Shown here: one piece after another, positions 1-13,600 of the stretch | Layout of the letters: every line of letters starts with the position of its first letter | Position numbering within the stretch: the stretch's first letter is position 1 | Assembly: GCA_921293015.1 (NCBI GenBank) | Contig: OV121089.1 | Coordinates: forward strand, 38,922,520-38,986,519 | Direction of reading: 5' to 3' | DNA from: Phorcus lineatus | Taxonomy: Eukaryota > Mollusca > Gastropoda > Trochida > Trochidae | DNA: 64,000 nucleotides | The notes under the pieces: model-generated | The model's database searches: none | What the model was told of the DNA's origin: nothing | What the model saw: only the letters and a program-made list of their open reading frames with translations | Program-made: the position numbers and the translations under genes

Positions 1-852
1 ATGACTAGTCAGTTTAAGCCAACTTGCAATGTGCCCAACTTTGTAGTTTGAGTTCAGCACTTTTATTGACAATTAGAGTAACCTGCAGGAGATTTCTGAT
101 TGGAATGTCAAGTTCAGGTTCAGTGTGCTGAAGAGTTGGCACAGAAAAGATGTCAAGTGCAGCAAGGCTTTAGTCAGCAAGTGATGGACCCTGACATGAG
201 TTGTGCCTTGTCGAGGAAGTTGACATCAAGCCTTTGAAAAACCTTCTGAGACAAAGATCCTATCTTGATCAAGGGCTGTTGATAATGAAGTGTAGATTGT
301 CTTCTAGATTTTGAGACTTCTTTTTTTTATCATCAACTTGTGTACATGCGTAAGATTTAATGAGTATTAGACTAAAAGCAAATAATTATTTTAAAGAGAT
401 TAGCGTTCTTCAGAAAGAATTTCAGAGTCGTTATTTTCAATATACATCTGTTACATTACATCTCTGGTTTCTCCAAAGTGAGAGAGTAGCAAGGGAGTTT
501 ATATGTCATAATGAGCTCATCTCATTATTGGTTGAAATTACAAAGACCTGGTAACCATCTTTGGTGATTCGCCATCAATTGTCTCACTGTCCTTCATGTT
601 TACAATTTACATCTTATTATGATTCATTAAAGCAATTTCAAACAAAACTGTCGCCTTGTTTTCCTTTAAGATATATTCAAATTGATTCACTACTCTTGTC
701 TGGAGAGCGCTCTTCTTACTGGGATTTTTTGTGACAAACCCTGTCCTTTGAAGACTAAGTTTCAATTAATAAACAAGAACTCAGAGGCGTGTTTTATCCG
801 ATACTTCTATAATTAATGTACCTGACACATTTTTATCCGATACTTCTGTCAT
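1..852. other. Left edge: no firm gene; probable 3' flank or UTR of gene A
   Basis: I see no convincing coding exon apart from the weak stretch at 585-545 (minus strand). The block holds a direct duplication of about 39 bp at 791-868. An ATTAAA-type signal on the minus strand at about 357-362 is a possible polyadenylation signal. Confidence 0.35.
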
Positions 853-868
853 TCACGTACCTGACACC
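791..868. repeat. 39-bp direct tandem duplication
   Basis: Two near-identical units share TTTTATCCGATACTTCT followed by GTACCTGACAC, at 791-829 and 830-868. On the minus strand each unit contains a potential splice donor (GTCAG|GTAC), so the donor next to the candidate last exon of gene A is duplicated. Confidence 0.75.
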
Positions 869-999
869 TTGAATACCTGATGCCCCTCGTTTGCTTTGCT
901 TGTCTCCTGGCCCTTGCTGAAGATCCCGTCTCTGGACATGATGATGATACGAGATGTTGTGTTGCTCGTGTCTACACTCAGATGTCCAGTACCTAGGTA
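853..999 (-). CDS. Candidate alternative last exon of gene A
   Basis: The polypyrimidine-rich acceptor TTTTTCAG precedes a 48-codon open stretch (starting YLGTGHLSVDTSNTTSR) that ends at TGA. It has coding-like composition and joins gene A in phase if the upstream exon uses the GTAGGT donor after position 1507. A strong internal donor (CAG|GTACGT at 861/860) also exists, so the gene might run on further left. An open stretch at about 585-545 (minus strand, DSETIDGESPK) could be a further piece. Both are uncertain. Confidence 0.4.
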   Translation of the reverse strand, partial: YLGTGHLSVDTSNTTSRIIIMSRDGIFSKGQETSKANEGHQVFKVSGT

Positions 1000-3900
1000 C
1001 TGAAAAACAAGGATTTCTTTCAGATGCGTTTGAGAAACTGGATTGATGAAAAAGATAGAATTTCTATGTATTGATATTGTTTTATTGCATTGTGCAATGA
1101 TGAAGTTGACTATTCATAGAAACTTTACAGTTCAACATACAATAATATGCTTATTACCAATATTTGGAATAAATAAACGTTAAATTGTAGAACTGAAGGC
1201 ATCATTACACAATGATGACAAAACAAATTAAAGCTTAAGACCAGTATTAACTACCTTTAATTTGATGTAAGCAGATGATAGCATTTAAAGATTGTGCCCA
1301 AGATCTTGAAGTTTGAAAGACTTATTTAAGCTAGTCATAGTTTATATATAGTAGTTAATAGGAAGGCACTGGAAAATTATATAAAAAATGTACACATCCA
1401 ACTTTATTTGTCAAAGAGGCTAAAATTAAGAATTTTGAAAGTGTAACATAAGAATGTAGTGACTGCATATATGTCAATTTCAACCGTGCAATGTCTATAC
1501 ACCTACATTACTCTGGAACAGGTGAGGTGGAGGTGTCACTATATCTTCGTTTCTTTCCTCAAACTTCTTTGCTACAAAACATGAACATAACAAGTTATCA
1601 TATGAATCATAAGAGATAAAAGATCTCAATCTGATGATGCCTAGTGTGAATGATCATTCTGATGCCCCAGCAAAATTTATCAAATCAATGACTTAAGAAA
1701 TCTGATAAAAGTTGATGTTATTGTGTCACAGCTATTTCATTTCAAGGTAGATTTTGATGATGAATTGAATATTGACATTTAAGATAAAATTTGAATTATT
1801 GGAGATTATTTATATTACCTTTGTTTTCCTTGACCCCCTCCACCTTCATAGCACTACACTGGGCTCCAGCACAGCCTGATTTCTTCAGGGCCACTTTGAG
1901 GGAGATGGGGTTACTGTGCATCTTGTGTCCATCTTTCACTCTGAACTTGATTGTCTTGTTCTGGTCAGATTTGCCTGCATTGTTGATCCATACCCCGTAA
2001 TATGCAGTCGTCTTTGCCTTGACAGGCTTGACATGACCTTGCTTCAAATATTCATTGGATGTTGCGTTTGTCAGGACCAGATCAATGCCATCAGCAGCAC
2101 CAGAGTCAAAGATGAGCTCCAACTGATCAGATGCATCATTGTCAGAGAGAGCAAAGTATCCTAACATAGTCTGGTTTGATGTCTTAGATGAATCAATGTC
2201 AATGTTGATGGTGTCCTTGACACCAGCACTGAAGACATCATCTTCTGCACTGACAAAGTGAAGTTCCGGTGGGTCATTCACACAGACGACCTTGATGGTA
2301 AGTTCCTGCAGAACAGCATGTGGTTTAGCTCCAGCTGGGACATTCTCTTCTTTCACTTCAAGAACCAACTTATCCTGTCCACAGAAGTCTTCCTCAGGCT
2401 CAAAGGTCAGGTACCCATCATCATCGAGTGTTGTCTGTCCATGATGGCTGGGTTCTTTGATTGTGACGGACAGAGAGTCGTCTTCTTTGTCATAAACCTC
2501 AATGAACTCACTTATCTTATGATCTTCTTCTGTTGTAATTGATTTGGTGATGAACATTGGAGCTGTATTGAAAACATCCTTCTTGATCTCAAATAGTGCA
2601 AACATTTGAGGTTCAGTGACATGGATATCTTTAACTTGATCCTTCACACCTTTTGGACAAATCTAAAACAGGTAAGCATTTGTTTGTAAAAACTCCATCT
2701 AAAATATTTATTAAGAAGTCTGAACTTTTAAAGATTTTGTTTAGAATTCTTTGAGATATAAAAACTTCAGTTTGGCCCTAAAATGATTAGTTTTCATTTA
2801 ATGATATACGTTTGACATAATACCTAACAGAGGAAGATAGTTTTATATCATATCATTTCATTATATCATATATATATTTATATCATGTACAGGATTTTAT
2901 CAAATGTTACACTAGCAAATTTACCTTAAAGTTTGATTGGTCATCATTTTCACATGGTAACTCCCACATTTCCAGATCTGTTATGGAAAAAAAATATTAT
3001 GTTATTTGTGATTTGTGTAAGCCCAAAAATTCTTTTTCACATATGTACAATTCAAATATTATGATAAAAACTTGTGACCTTCTTCAGTTGCTAAAGGTTT
3101 TACATGGATTGTTGAGATAACACAAACTAAAAGTAATCAAAAGTCTTTTAAAAAAGACAGGTTATTCAAGATGACTACAAAATCAATGTAATACAAGAGT
3201 ATGCTTTCTTTAAAAATACCTACCTAGGTCTGAAACAAATACCTCGTATGTAAGGATGAACCACTCAATTTTTAAAGTCTAGGTTCCACCACAACTTTCG
3301 CACATTGATTATTTATTACATACATTAATGGCATTATGATCCAAGATGGAAAATATTACCTTTATTCCACAGAAGCAACTCGTTCTTGTTCCCAGAAGCT
3401 GTTGACAGAGCTGTATGGAGAGTCAAGGTAGCTACTGTAAGATGCACTTCAGGAGCAGGTCCGACGAAGAACTCAACATCCCGAGGTCTCACTAGTCTGA
3501 ACAAGATAAATAGTTTGTAAAGGTTGAAGTAACTCTCAATTCATTAAATTAAGGAGCATACAATCAAGATCATTATATTTTTTTGAATAGAGAATTATAA
3601 GAGTATTTTCTCTTAGATTGCATTCAAAGCATTGCAAATTATAGTGTACAGTAACAAACTTGAGATCATGTGAATTGTCAATTACTGAGAAAAGTAATGT
3701 AGTCATAGAACTTCAAGCCGGTTTTTAGCGAGGTGCATGATAGTCAACTTGATTGGTATGCTAATCAACATATTTGGTCTATTGTGTGTCACAAGCCATG
3801 CTTCTCTAACTGCATAACATCACCACCTCATAAACCGTTAATAAAACCATGTAATATAGATTTCTTTTTGTTTTTAACATCTGTGGTTCGCACCTGCCAT

Positions 3901-4654
3901 ACAGCAGTCTGTTGGTTGCTGTGAGGGTGTCTCCAGGACTGGTGATGAAGGACACATAGTCAGCTGTTGCTGCACTGCCATACAGTCTCCTGGTGTCTGT
4001 AGAGTTCAGTCTTCCCATTATGACACTGCCATTAGTTCCTGCAAATCGCATTTGTTAAATTAATTTATATAATGAATTCAGTAGTGGTAGGTTCATATAT
4101 GGGTTCTGGCCCAACGGTGAGAAAAAGATATTTAACACAGTAATAATATCAAAGCAAAAATTGATTTTTTTGCTCTTTGGTCTGGCTGAATGGTGAGAAA
4201 AGGACCAGAACCCATTTTTACAACACAATTGAATAAAGAATAAAAATTTATCCTCTTATGTTAATTTTGATAAACTCATATATATGTATATCAACCTCAG
4301 GTTTGAATCTGAAATCCAATTATTTGATTCACATGTACACACAATGTATTTGCAAAGTCCAAAAGAAAGATTTTGCCTCAATGAGTTAAGAGGTGTACCA
4401 AAATTAAAATCTAGAATAAAAGAGTTCCTAATTTGTTTTTAAGTACAGATATCAGATTTCAACATGATAAACAGTGATGCAAAAATTGCTGTAATGATTT
4501 TACAATTAAAACCAGAAAATTTGAATCCTACCACTAGCTGAGACGGCGACTTTTATTCCAAGAGACCCATGAGGAGAAGTGCTGGAATCTTCTTCTTTTG
4601 TGAGGTTGAACTGTTGTTCTTTTGGTTCTACTTCAATGAGAATATCTTTTTGTC
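853..4654 (-). CDS. Gene A, exons 42-48: C-terminal region with cadherin-like repeat and uncertain last exon
   Basis: Exons are 4654-4532, 4038-3894, 3496-3360, 2977-2925, 2662-1819 and a last exon starting at 1571. A W-x6-W-x3-C segment followed by MFALFEI resembles the end of GAIN-type or similar extracellular modules. The 844-bp exon contains an acidic cadherin/CSPG-like repeat with VVCVNDPPEL. The last exon can read to TAG at 1495, ending in SNVGV. Alternatively it can be cut at AAT|GTAGGT (last base 1507) and joined in the same phase to an exon at 999 that ends at TGA 853. I see no transmembrane helix or GPI signal, so secretion is the simplest reading. Confidence 0.7.
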
Positions 4655-7600
4655 CTGCAGAAGAATGGTAAAAACTGAAAATTACTGCTGTCTATTATGA
4701 AGATCAAATTCATATTTAAAAAATCCATGGCTATTCATTTGCATGAAAGCAAATCAATATTTTTTCAACATGGTAAAAATGCTTCATTCAACTCCACATA
4801 AAAGTACATGGTTTGTCAATACTGTTGTAAAATTGGGATATGTTACAAAAAAGAGCAGCATGGCTCACAAATAACTTCTAATCTGCAGTCCAGATCAGTT
4901 GACGTCCTATAACTTATTCATCCTTATACAGACTACTAGCAGATGTGTGTATTCAGCTGAATTAGATCAATTCAAATTTCATTTTATTACAATTTGCTCG
5001 TAACTGTCTCAATCATTGCCATTTAAGTCTTGCTACTGAGTGCGAAAATCTCATGATTTGAGTCATGAATAACTGATTTTGATGTCAACATTTAAAAGTA
5101 AATGTTAATAATGTTTAAACATCTTATTAAATTGATAGATTTTGTCTGATGCAAACTGAAAAGACATTGAAATTGGAAATTAAACTTGGACATTTAAGTA
5201 ACTGTACTGTCATAACTTTGACAACTTAATATTGGATAAGTACAAATTTGGATGAGTCCCGTCAAAGTTTACTTTTGATTGGGGACTTATATTTACGTTT
5301 GATGCATGCTGGCTGAGTCCTGATCTCAGAAGTGAGATGAGACTTCCCTACAGCATGTAGATTGTGGTAGACACATCGACCAGGCTCCAGGAAGAGAAGG
5401 AGCTCTTCAGATCCACCGTGCTCCTCCTCAGTATCATTCCTGTAGTCACTGAGGGAGATGTTCGAGATCTTACCATCCACCCACAGCTGTCCCTTCTGTA
5501 TGGACAACTCAGCAGGGTTTGATCGGGTTGCTACCTGAATTGCCGGGAAGATGTCATCCTTGGTGGGACTTGTACCAGTTTTCCATTCTTGAACAATAAA
5601 GATTGTTGAAACCTTAAGACATCTTCAAGTCAGCTAACAAGAGTTTGGTGTTGCCTTTTTTGGTTGTCATATAACAGGTTTTAAAAAATACATGCAGTTG
5701 TAACAGTTTTTGACACAATCATAATTAGTTATTGATATCAAAACATTTTGTATTATAGAAAAAATTAATATCATCATGATGGACATTTCATCATATCAGT
5801 GACAATTTATTAAATTATAAACTTAACGCCAAATATGTTTGAAATATAACAACAATATGATCAGGAGGAACATACCATAGTAGAAAATGTTGTTTGCTCC
5901 ATGAATCTGTAAACCAATGGCATCCTGAGCATTAGTTAGGGAAACCCAAGTGGACTTGGTGTAGAAAAATGAAAACATGGCTTGGGAGTACATCCTTGAG
6001 GTTCCTGGTCCACCCAACATGACAGTTACATTACAGGAGGACTTTGCAGTAAGACCAGCAGCATTGACAACAGTGGCCGTGACATAGTACACCTCCCCGT
6101 CTTTTAAGGTCGTGTCCTGCAGAGTGAGCCCAACCTTCTTCCGCAGATCTACAGAAGTTGCCTTCAGGACATCATTCCCTCCTTCAGTTGAACCTATCTC
6201 TACCAGGTATTCAGCAATTTCACTCACGTCCTCATCACAATCCCAGAAAGCCCCAATGGAGCTGTTTGAACCAATGAAATCTGAAGGTTCATCTAATGAA
6301 TGGGTTGGATCGACACACATCATATTTCGGAATACTGGAGGGGTTATATCAACTTGGAAGGCATTTGAAGTGGACACTGTGGCCTGATCTGCAAAGTTTA
6401 CAGCTTTTATGTTGACATAGTATGTTGGAGCCTTGAAATCCATTATTGCAGAAGAATTGGAATCAGTCATGTTTCCCTTTTCGCTATGGCCAAGATGAAG
6501 ACTGTCAAGCTGCATCTTCAGAACTGAAAAGTCAGGAAGATCATCCAATGAACAGCTTGAATTACACATTTCTGTGCAACTGCTTTTACACGGCATGCAG
6601 TATGAAGCTTTCAATGTATATGGTACGATGTCATCTTCAACTGATTTGTTTGAAGATATACCCATCCAAATCTCCTTGATTCCACTCTCCTGATCATAAA
6701 ATGGATCTCCATGTAAACAGTCCTTATCTGTTGTATCTGGAACAGCAAGTTTGCTTAGAACCGCCTGAGTAAAGAAAGGATGAAGGGGATCTCCAACTGG
6801 GGGTTTGTAGTCCTCTGTTGTATCTATGCGGTAGATGATTGTCGGATGTCCTGAAAATGTGTAACCGTCTACCCTAACTTTGATGTTTTCTTCATAGAAT
6901 AGATTTGCTTTCCATGACTTCTTAATTCCATCAATATTTTGGATGAGTTGGATTGAGGTTTCAAAGAGATAATCTGAAGGATCTCCAAGCAAGTCAAACC
7001 ATTCACTTGAGTGTTTACTGTCATCCTGCACACACCATCGGGCCTTCCATTTCAAGTTGTCATCAGGAGCTCCATAATAGAATACTGCGATGCCTGGACC
7101 AGGTAGACAACTATCCTCTGTCTTGGTTTCATTTGTGCTTGCACTTTCATTCGCGTCAGATGTAGAATCTTCAAGCACGAAAGCATCAGCTGGTTGCTGT
7201 TCTGGCAATGGGAGAAGTTTTGGAGGTCTGTACTCTCTCATATCCCCAAAATGAAAATGGATAGAAGTAATGATGTTCTCACCCCGGGCTGATTTCATCC
7301 TAAATGAATAATTTCCTTCTTTCAATGCTTCATCCACTGTCATGTATAGACCACCAGCTATAATCTCTGTTAACGTGTGGTCGTATGTCAAGGCTATCCG
7401 TGCGTAGTTTTGATCAACCAAAGTTCCCTCATTTTGGCCAGGTTCCATTTCAGACCAATTTTTATTTTGTTCGCTTTTTGGGAAAAGCTGTTTCATCTTT
7501 TTGCATGATTTACCTCTTTCATTCCTAGCAAAACCAGTCAGTGCCTCTACAGAATCTTCCTTGTTTTGGAAGTATAGAGAATCATGCCAGTCTGATCCAA

Positions 7601-10600
7601 TCTTAATGGTTCCTGATAGTGGAGGAGATGTATCAACCTGGAACAATGAGCTCTTGGCCGATACATTTCGTCCTGCATTGTTTACAGCTGTGACTTGGAC
7701 ATGGTAGAGGTATCCAACTGCTAAGTTTAATTTGTACATTGTTGTTACAGTTGAAGTTTGGACATCCATTGTTTTTAACATGTGTATAGTTCCAGATTTA
7801 CATGGTTCTGATTGGAAGAGAGATATTTTGAAGACATGGATACCACTTTCTTTGTCATCGAAGCCTTTCCACTGAATTGTTAAACGGTCCTGATCTTGAA
7901 CAAACTGGCCTATTCTGCTATCTTGTCCTTCAATGATGATCTTTCCTTCTTTCGGCGGAGTCACATCGACTGTTGTTGGACCTTTTGTGACACTGATACA
8001 AGAGTCAGTCTTATCATGTGCGATTACAATGACATAATACAGTTTTCCTTGCACCAAAGTAAGATTTTTGATAACGAGAAGTAAATTTCTGCTTGACACC
8101 AATGTAATGTTCTGCTTTGATACCAAAGCCTTCATGTTGTTACAGCTAGATGTTTCATTTGGCATAGAAATCATTTCATTACTCAAGCCAACACTGTATT
8201 TTGTTATTCCGATATCTGAATAGAACTTGGACCAGGATATGGTCATCTTGTTAAGGCTGTTTGTGAACGGATGTAAATCAATTATCCCTGGAGCTATGTC
8301 CAAATCAAAGCCAACTTTTATTCCATCCGACGTTGCTTCTTGGAAGCTTCCTGCTTTACTGTAAGCGCGTACAGTGATGTAGTAAGTAACAGTCTTCGGG
8401 GTTAGAGAAAGATTTGTAAATGTATAGAATGTCTTCAGTTGTACACTTTGGAATCCTCTGATGTTGAACCTTGATTCGGGATTTCTTACATCGTCCCCAA
8501 CAGCTACCTCATAACGTTCGATCTGTTGTGTAGCATCACTACTGTTAGAATCTCCAAACATGTCCCAATTTACCCACAGTTCTGTAGTTGAAGTCTGATA
8601 ATCTACATCATTGTCAACCCCATCCCTAACCGATCCTTCTTTGGGAGGTGCGATTGCAACTGTTATTCCATCTGAGTATGCAATCCTGACTCTGTTCAGG
8701 GCATCAGTGACCTTGATAACATTGATGTAGGTCACACTGGCAGACAAGTGTAGCTCATCACTGTAGAATCTCTGGTCATCAGAATCAACTGAAGTGAAAT
8801 CTTGAACAATATCCCAGCTAACAGTTAAAATTTGCCACTCAACAGTCATGATAGGGCATCCTTCCGAATAATGCCAAGACCCCTGAAGTGTTGTAAGATC
8901 AGTTTGGTAATCTTCATCTTGTTGCTTTAATCCATCAAGAACTGTCAGCACTGGATGAGGACTAATAGCAACTGGATCTGAAGTGATCGTCGTGGACAGA
9001 CCAGCTTTGTTTTTACACCTTGCTGTTGCGTACACTTCATCTCCAGGTTGAAGGGAAAGTTTCCCAAAGAAGGCAACTATGCTTTGATCCACCTTCTTGA
9101 AAGGATGAATGTTGCTAGTTCCGGGTTCTGTTCCTAGACTGACCTGACAACTGCAAAAAAGGACCAAATTAGAAACCATTTTTAAAATTCATAGACAAAA
9201 TGTAAATGTAGTATCACAATTGGTTAAATTGTTTTACGTATTTCAACACGTATTGTAACACATCAAATATTGAAATATCTGATAAACTAATTTACCTGTC
9301 TATCCCTGTTTCTTCATCTTTGAAATCCTTCACAAGAACTTCAACATATGATCTGGTGACCTGGCAAGGAATGTCTTCTGACGGTTTGTCATCATTGGCA
9401 TTGGTGACTATCAAAATGTCTCCCTTCAGTGGTGGTGTTTCGTCATGAGTAATTTCTCTTGTGAAAATAATGTCCTTATTCATTGAATTTACAATTTGTA
9501 CTGTGACAAAAATTTCACCTGTTGAAGTTGAATTTAAAACCCTGTACAAATCCACCGACCATGATCGCTTCCGAATGGGGACTTCTTCTTTTGGAATAAG
9601 GTTACAGGATTTTCCAGCTTCCCCTACACATATTTTGATAGATTTCAGATGACTTTCATATTCATTGACCTGATCCCAGGAGCATGATATCAAAGTGCTG
9701 GCAACTGAAACGTCTCCAGTGCAAGTGAGGTTGATAATCTCTGGAGGTGTTGTGTCTGGTATCAGAGGAAGAGATTCCCATGTGGCTTCATTATCAGCAT
9801 TGTCTTTGGTTTTGATTGTGACAAACACAGATGTACCGGGATTTAGAGCCAGGCCCTTGATGGTGTCTTCTCTGTGAGTCTGACAGGGATGGAGATTGTC
9901 ACCATAAGGACGAGTTCCTAGGCACACAGTTGTTATGTTGACTCCTGCTGGATCTGTTACATGTGGATTAACTTCAATAATGTCTGTTTCATTCTGGAAA
10001 ATCACTCCCCATGATTTGATGTCTGGTATGAAATGTCCTTTAGCATTTACAACTTGAACAGTTGGTCCCTTTGTGTCAGCCGTGAGGCCATCAGATGTTG
10101 CAACAATATAGTCTTCATGACATCTGTGTCCTGTTCGAGCTCTAACTGTGGTAAAGTATTTAACTCCTTCAAACAGTTGTATATTCATTTGTCCAAATCC
10201 AGATGATTGGTTTGTCTTTACGATTCCAAAACTAGTGAATCCTACAATATCCGTTACAAATGGTTCTGTACCAATTCCCCATTCATATGCAACAATTCCA
10301 CAGGCAACACTCTGAAATCCAGCAAAAGACATAGCGAAAGTAGATAAGTCATGGCTGAAGTCAGAATCAACAAATCGTTTGCGACCATCGAAAATAACCC
10401 CAGGAACATTTCCTTGTAGAACATTGATAGGCTTCGAGACCAGAACTGATGACATGACTCCCGCTCCGTTCTTCACCTTAACCTGCACATAGTAGTAGCT
10501 GCCATTGGGCTCACTCGGCTGTAGATCAAGGTCTTTCACAACGACCTCCTTCCTTCCGCCTGATACATGGACGAATCCATGTGACAGAGACTGATCATGA

Positions 10601-13600
10601 GGACCTATTCCAAGAGCAACATAGACATCGCTGATGCCACTATCAGGATCAGATGCTCGCCATGAGACTGTCATCTTTGTGTTGTCAGTATAAACGATTG
10701 TGCCATTTTCAATTTCCTCATCTTCTTTCAATGGGCCAATGTGAACCTGAAAGAGAATGATCACACTAACACGTGTATATCATCATCATCATTACTTAAA
10801 GTTACAAAGACAATGAAGTTTAAGCTTTATTTTTATGCTTTGATACCCATACCTTTGTAAAAAGTAAATATTTCATACTCACCAGTTCCATGATAGGTGG
10901 AGATGAGTCGATCATCACACCAGTCGAATCAGCTGTTTTCGACATCTTTGCCTTGTTGAATGCAACAACATGGGCAAAATAACGTGCACCGTCTTCAAGG
11001 TTAAGTTTAGTCAAATTGTAGTTCATCTGCGATGTAACTGCTGGTATTTCCTCAAACGATTTCGAAGTTGGCCATATCTTGGTCTTCATTCCTAAGGAAT
11101 CCTTCATTATTTTCACCTGGTATTTGTCCATTCCTGATTCATCATCTTCAAACTTCCAGGAGAGTCTGAGGGTAGTCTTGTCTGTCTGGTACTTGTTGTC
11201 TCCAGGATTATCACGGACGAAGTACACAACAGGTGGAGTCAGGTCAATCACAAACCCATCAGTCTTTGCAGTGACCTGAGTTCTTGCTCCATTGTATCCT
11301 CTGATGACTGAGTGAACCCTGTCGCCCTGATGAAGATCAAGCGTCTTCTCATTCATGGTGTACACATCCTGATGAGGTTCTCCCATAAACGTGTTGGTCT
11401 TCCTGAGCTCGCCATTGATGAATATGTCCACTTCATACTTCCAGATTCCACTCTCAGGGTCTGAGAATCCTCCCCATACTGCCTGCACTAAAGCCGTCTC
11501 TGCTGAGTAGTCAATGTCTACATTTGCCGTGTCCCCGTCTTTGATCCATCCAATCACAGGGTCAGTGGTATCCACCAGAACTAGATATAGCAAAAAACGT
11601 TATATTAAGGATCACGCAGCATTAGTGTAACAGTAATTCTTTTTTGGATGGAGCTTCTTGCAAGATTGTGAGAAATCCATCCACAGGAAATGAGATAAAA
11701 AGTTAAAGAAATTTATTATTTCCTTAAATGCATACGTGATTATTAATGGGTTATAGGTTTATACATACCTCCATCAGATGTGGTGTTGGTTTTCTTCTGA
11801 TTGAGAGCAGTGTTGTAGGCGATGATGGTGGAGTAGTAGGTGGTGTTGTGGTGGAGCTGTACAGAGCTACAGATCCTGTGTACTGTTCTCTCCTCACTTC
11901 TGAAGGTGACTACATCATGACTTCCGGGACTGGTTCCTACTCCCCACATGAAGCTGATAAGAATATAAAAATTTTGTACACATCCAGGAGCAAATATTAT
12001 GGATTTTGGATTGATCTGCATTACATCCTGCTTCCTAAAATCTTATGTCTACATGTATGTGTCAGTAAATATTCTGAAACATCAAGTGATTTTCATATCT
12101 TCAAACTTTGATTGTTTAGATAAACCTAAAATCATTCTACATAGATTCGCCACAAAAATGATTCTGTGTCAGAAAGATAAATAACCACTAACGGATATTT
12201 TGTCTGAAGCGAAAATACAAATAGAGTAGCTTAAATTTTGATTTGTAGGTAAGGGTAATTTTAGGGTTAGTGTGTGGTTAACTGTCAATATAAATGCAGC
12301 TCCTTTAAGCAGTGGATCATTTGTAATTTAAATTGTTTATAAAAAAAAGGCATGTTTATTGTAGGGCAGTAACACTAAATTGTCTATTTTCGAGGAGCTG
12401 CTTTATCCTGAAAATGATGGAGACTGGTCTATACACTCAAACATAAAAGTTCAAGATGATGACATATCCCTTGCTCCGTTACAGTATGATATAAACACTC
12501 GGAAAAAGGTATTGCAACACCTGCTTATTAATGTCTTTCACGGGGGTTGGCTGGCTTTACTATGTTTGGGGTTCAGATTTTTTTTTTTTTTGGGGGGGGG
12601 GGGGGGTCATTATTAGGGTTCAGATTTTTATGTCTTGACATCTCAAGTGTAATTGCATGGATCTTGTTTGTAACTAAAATTGATACCTTTGGATTCCCGA
12701 CTCTGAGTCGTAGAACTTCTGCCACTGGGCACAAATCTGCTGGTCATCTGATTGGTAATCCAGGTCCGCGTTGTCTACGTTTCCGTCGCTCACCACTCCG
12801 GCTACGGGGGCGGTGTCGTCCACTATCAGAGGTTGTTCTGCATGACCACTTGTGGACAGGCCAACTGGAATATCGCGAGGTGTGAAAGTAATTGTGTTTT
12901 GATGCCTCCCAAAATATTCAGTTCCTAGCTGGTCAGTTGAGAAGCTTAAACATGTATTTTGAAAATTCGTTGCATCATTTTTAATGATTGAAAAAATATG
13001 TTTTAAATATTTCACATTGAAAATGACTACCTCGTAAGATATTTAGCAAATTTGTACGTATTCAGGTTATAAAGTTTATCGGAAGTATTTAATGCAACGT
13101 CGTATTAATTAAATTCGCATGAGCTACGTTATCGGATATTTCTAAATTGTACTTACAATCAGAAAATCGAAAAGGGCAGTCACTTTCGTTAATCCAATAT
13201 CAATACTAGTACTATGTTGTCAAAAAGGTTCATTTACAAAATTGTTTTATACACTATATTTCGTCCTTTGTTCTCCGATCAGAGGTAAGGTTATTCCAAA
13301 AGCTGCACACATTCCGTTTTCAACGAAAACGGTCTATAATTTTGACCATAGTGTTTTTAAATTTCTAAGCTGATAGCGGCCGTCTTAACATTTTCATTGT
13401 TGATTGTAGGTCAATTGTAAAGAATGATAAGTATTTCATTGCATCGTTAGGAGGCTAATGTGATTGTCTATGTCCACCTATGCCTTAAACTAGCCAATTG
13501 AACCGTAAAAGCTTGCTATCGTGCATTAAAGGTTACCATTATTTGTCAAACGCAATCGAGGCCATGCAGCCTGTCCCGGCTTGAGCTCGAAATCTTCAAC

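Noticed and set aside
5823..5875. Apparent C-terminal transmembrane helix (YYGMFLLIILLLYF)
   Set aside because: It is intron read-through. The exon ends at 5876 at a good donor (GTATGT) and the phase matches the next exon at 5587, so it is not evidence for membrane anchoring.
12547..12885. Plus-strand open frames over the T/G run
   Set aside because: Low-complexity DNA overlapping an antisense exon of gene A, with no recognisable product.
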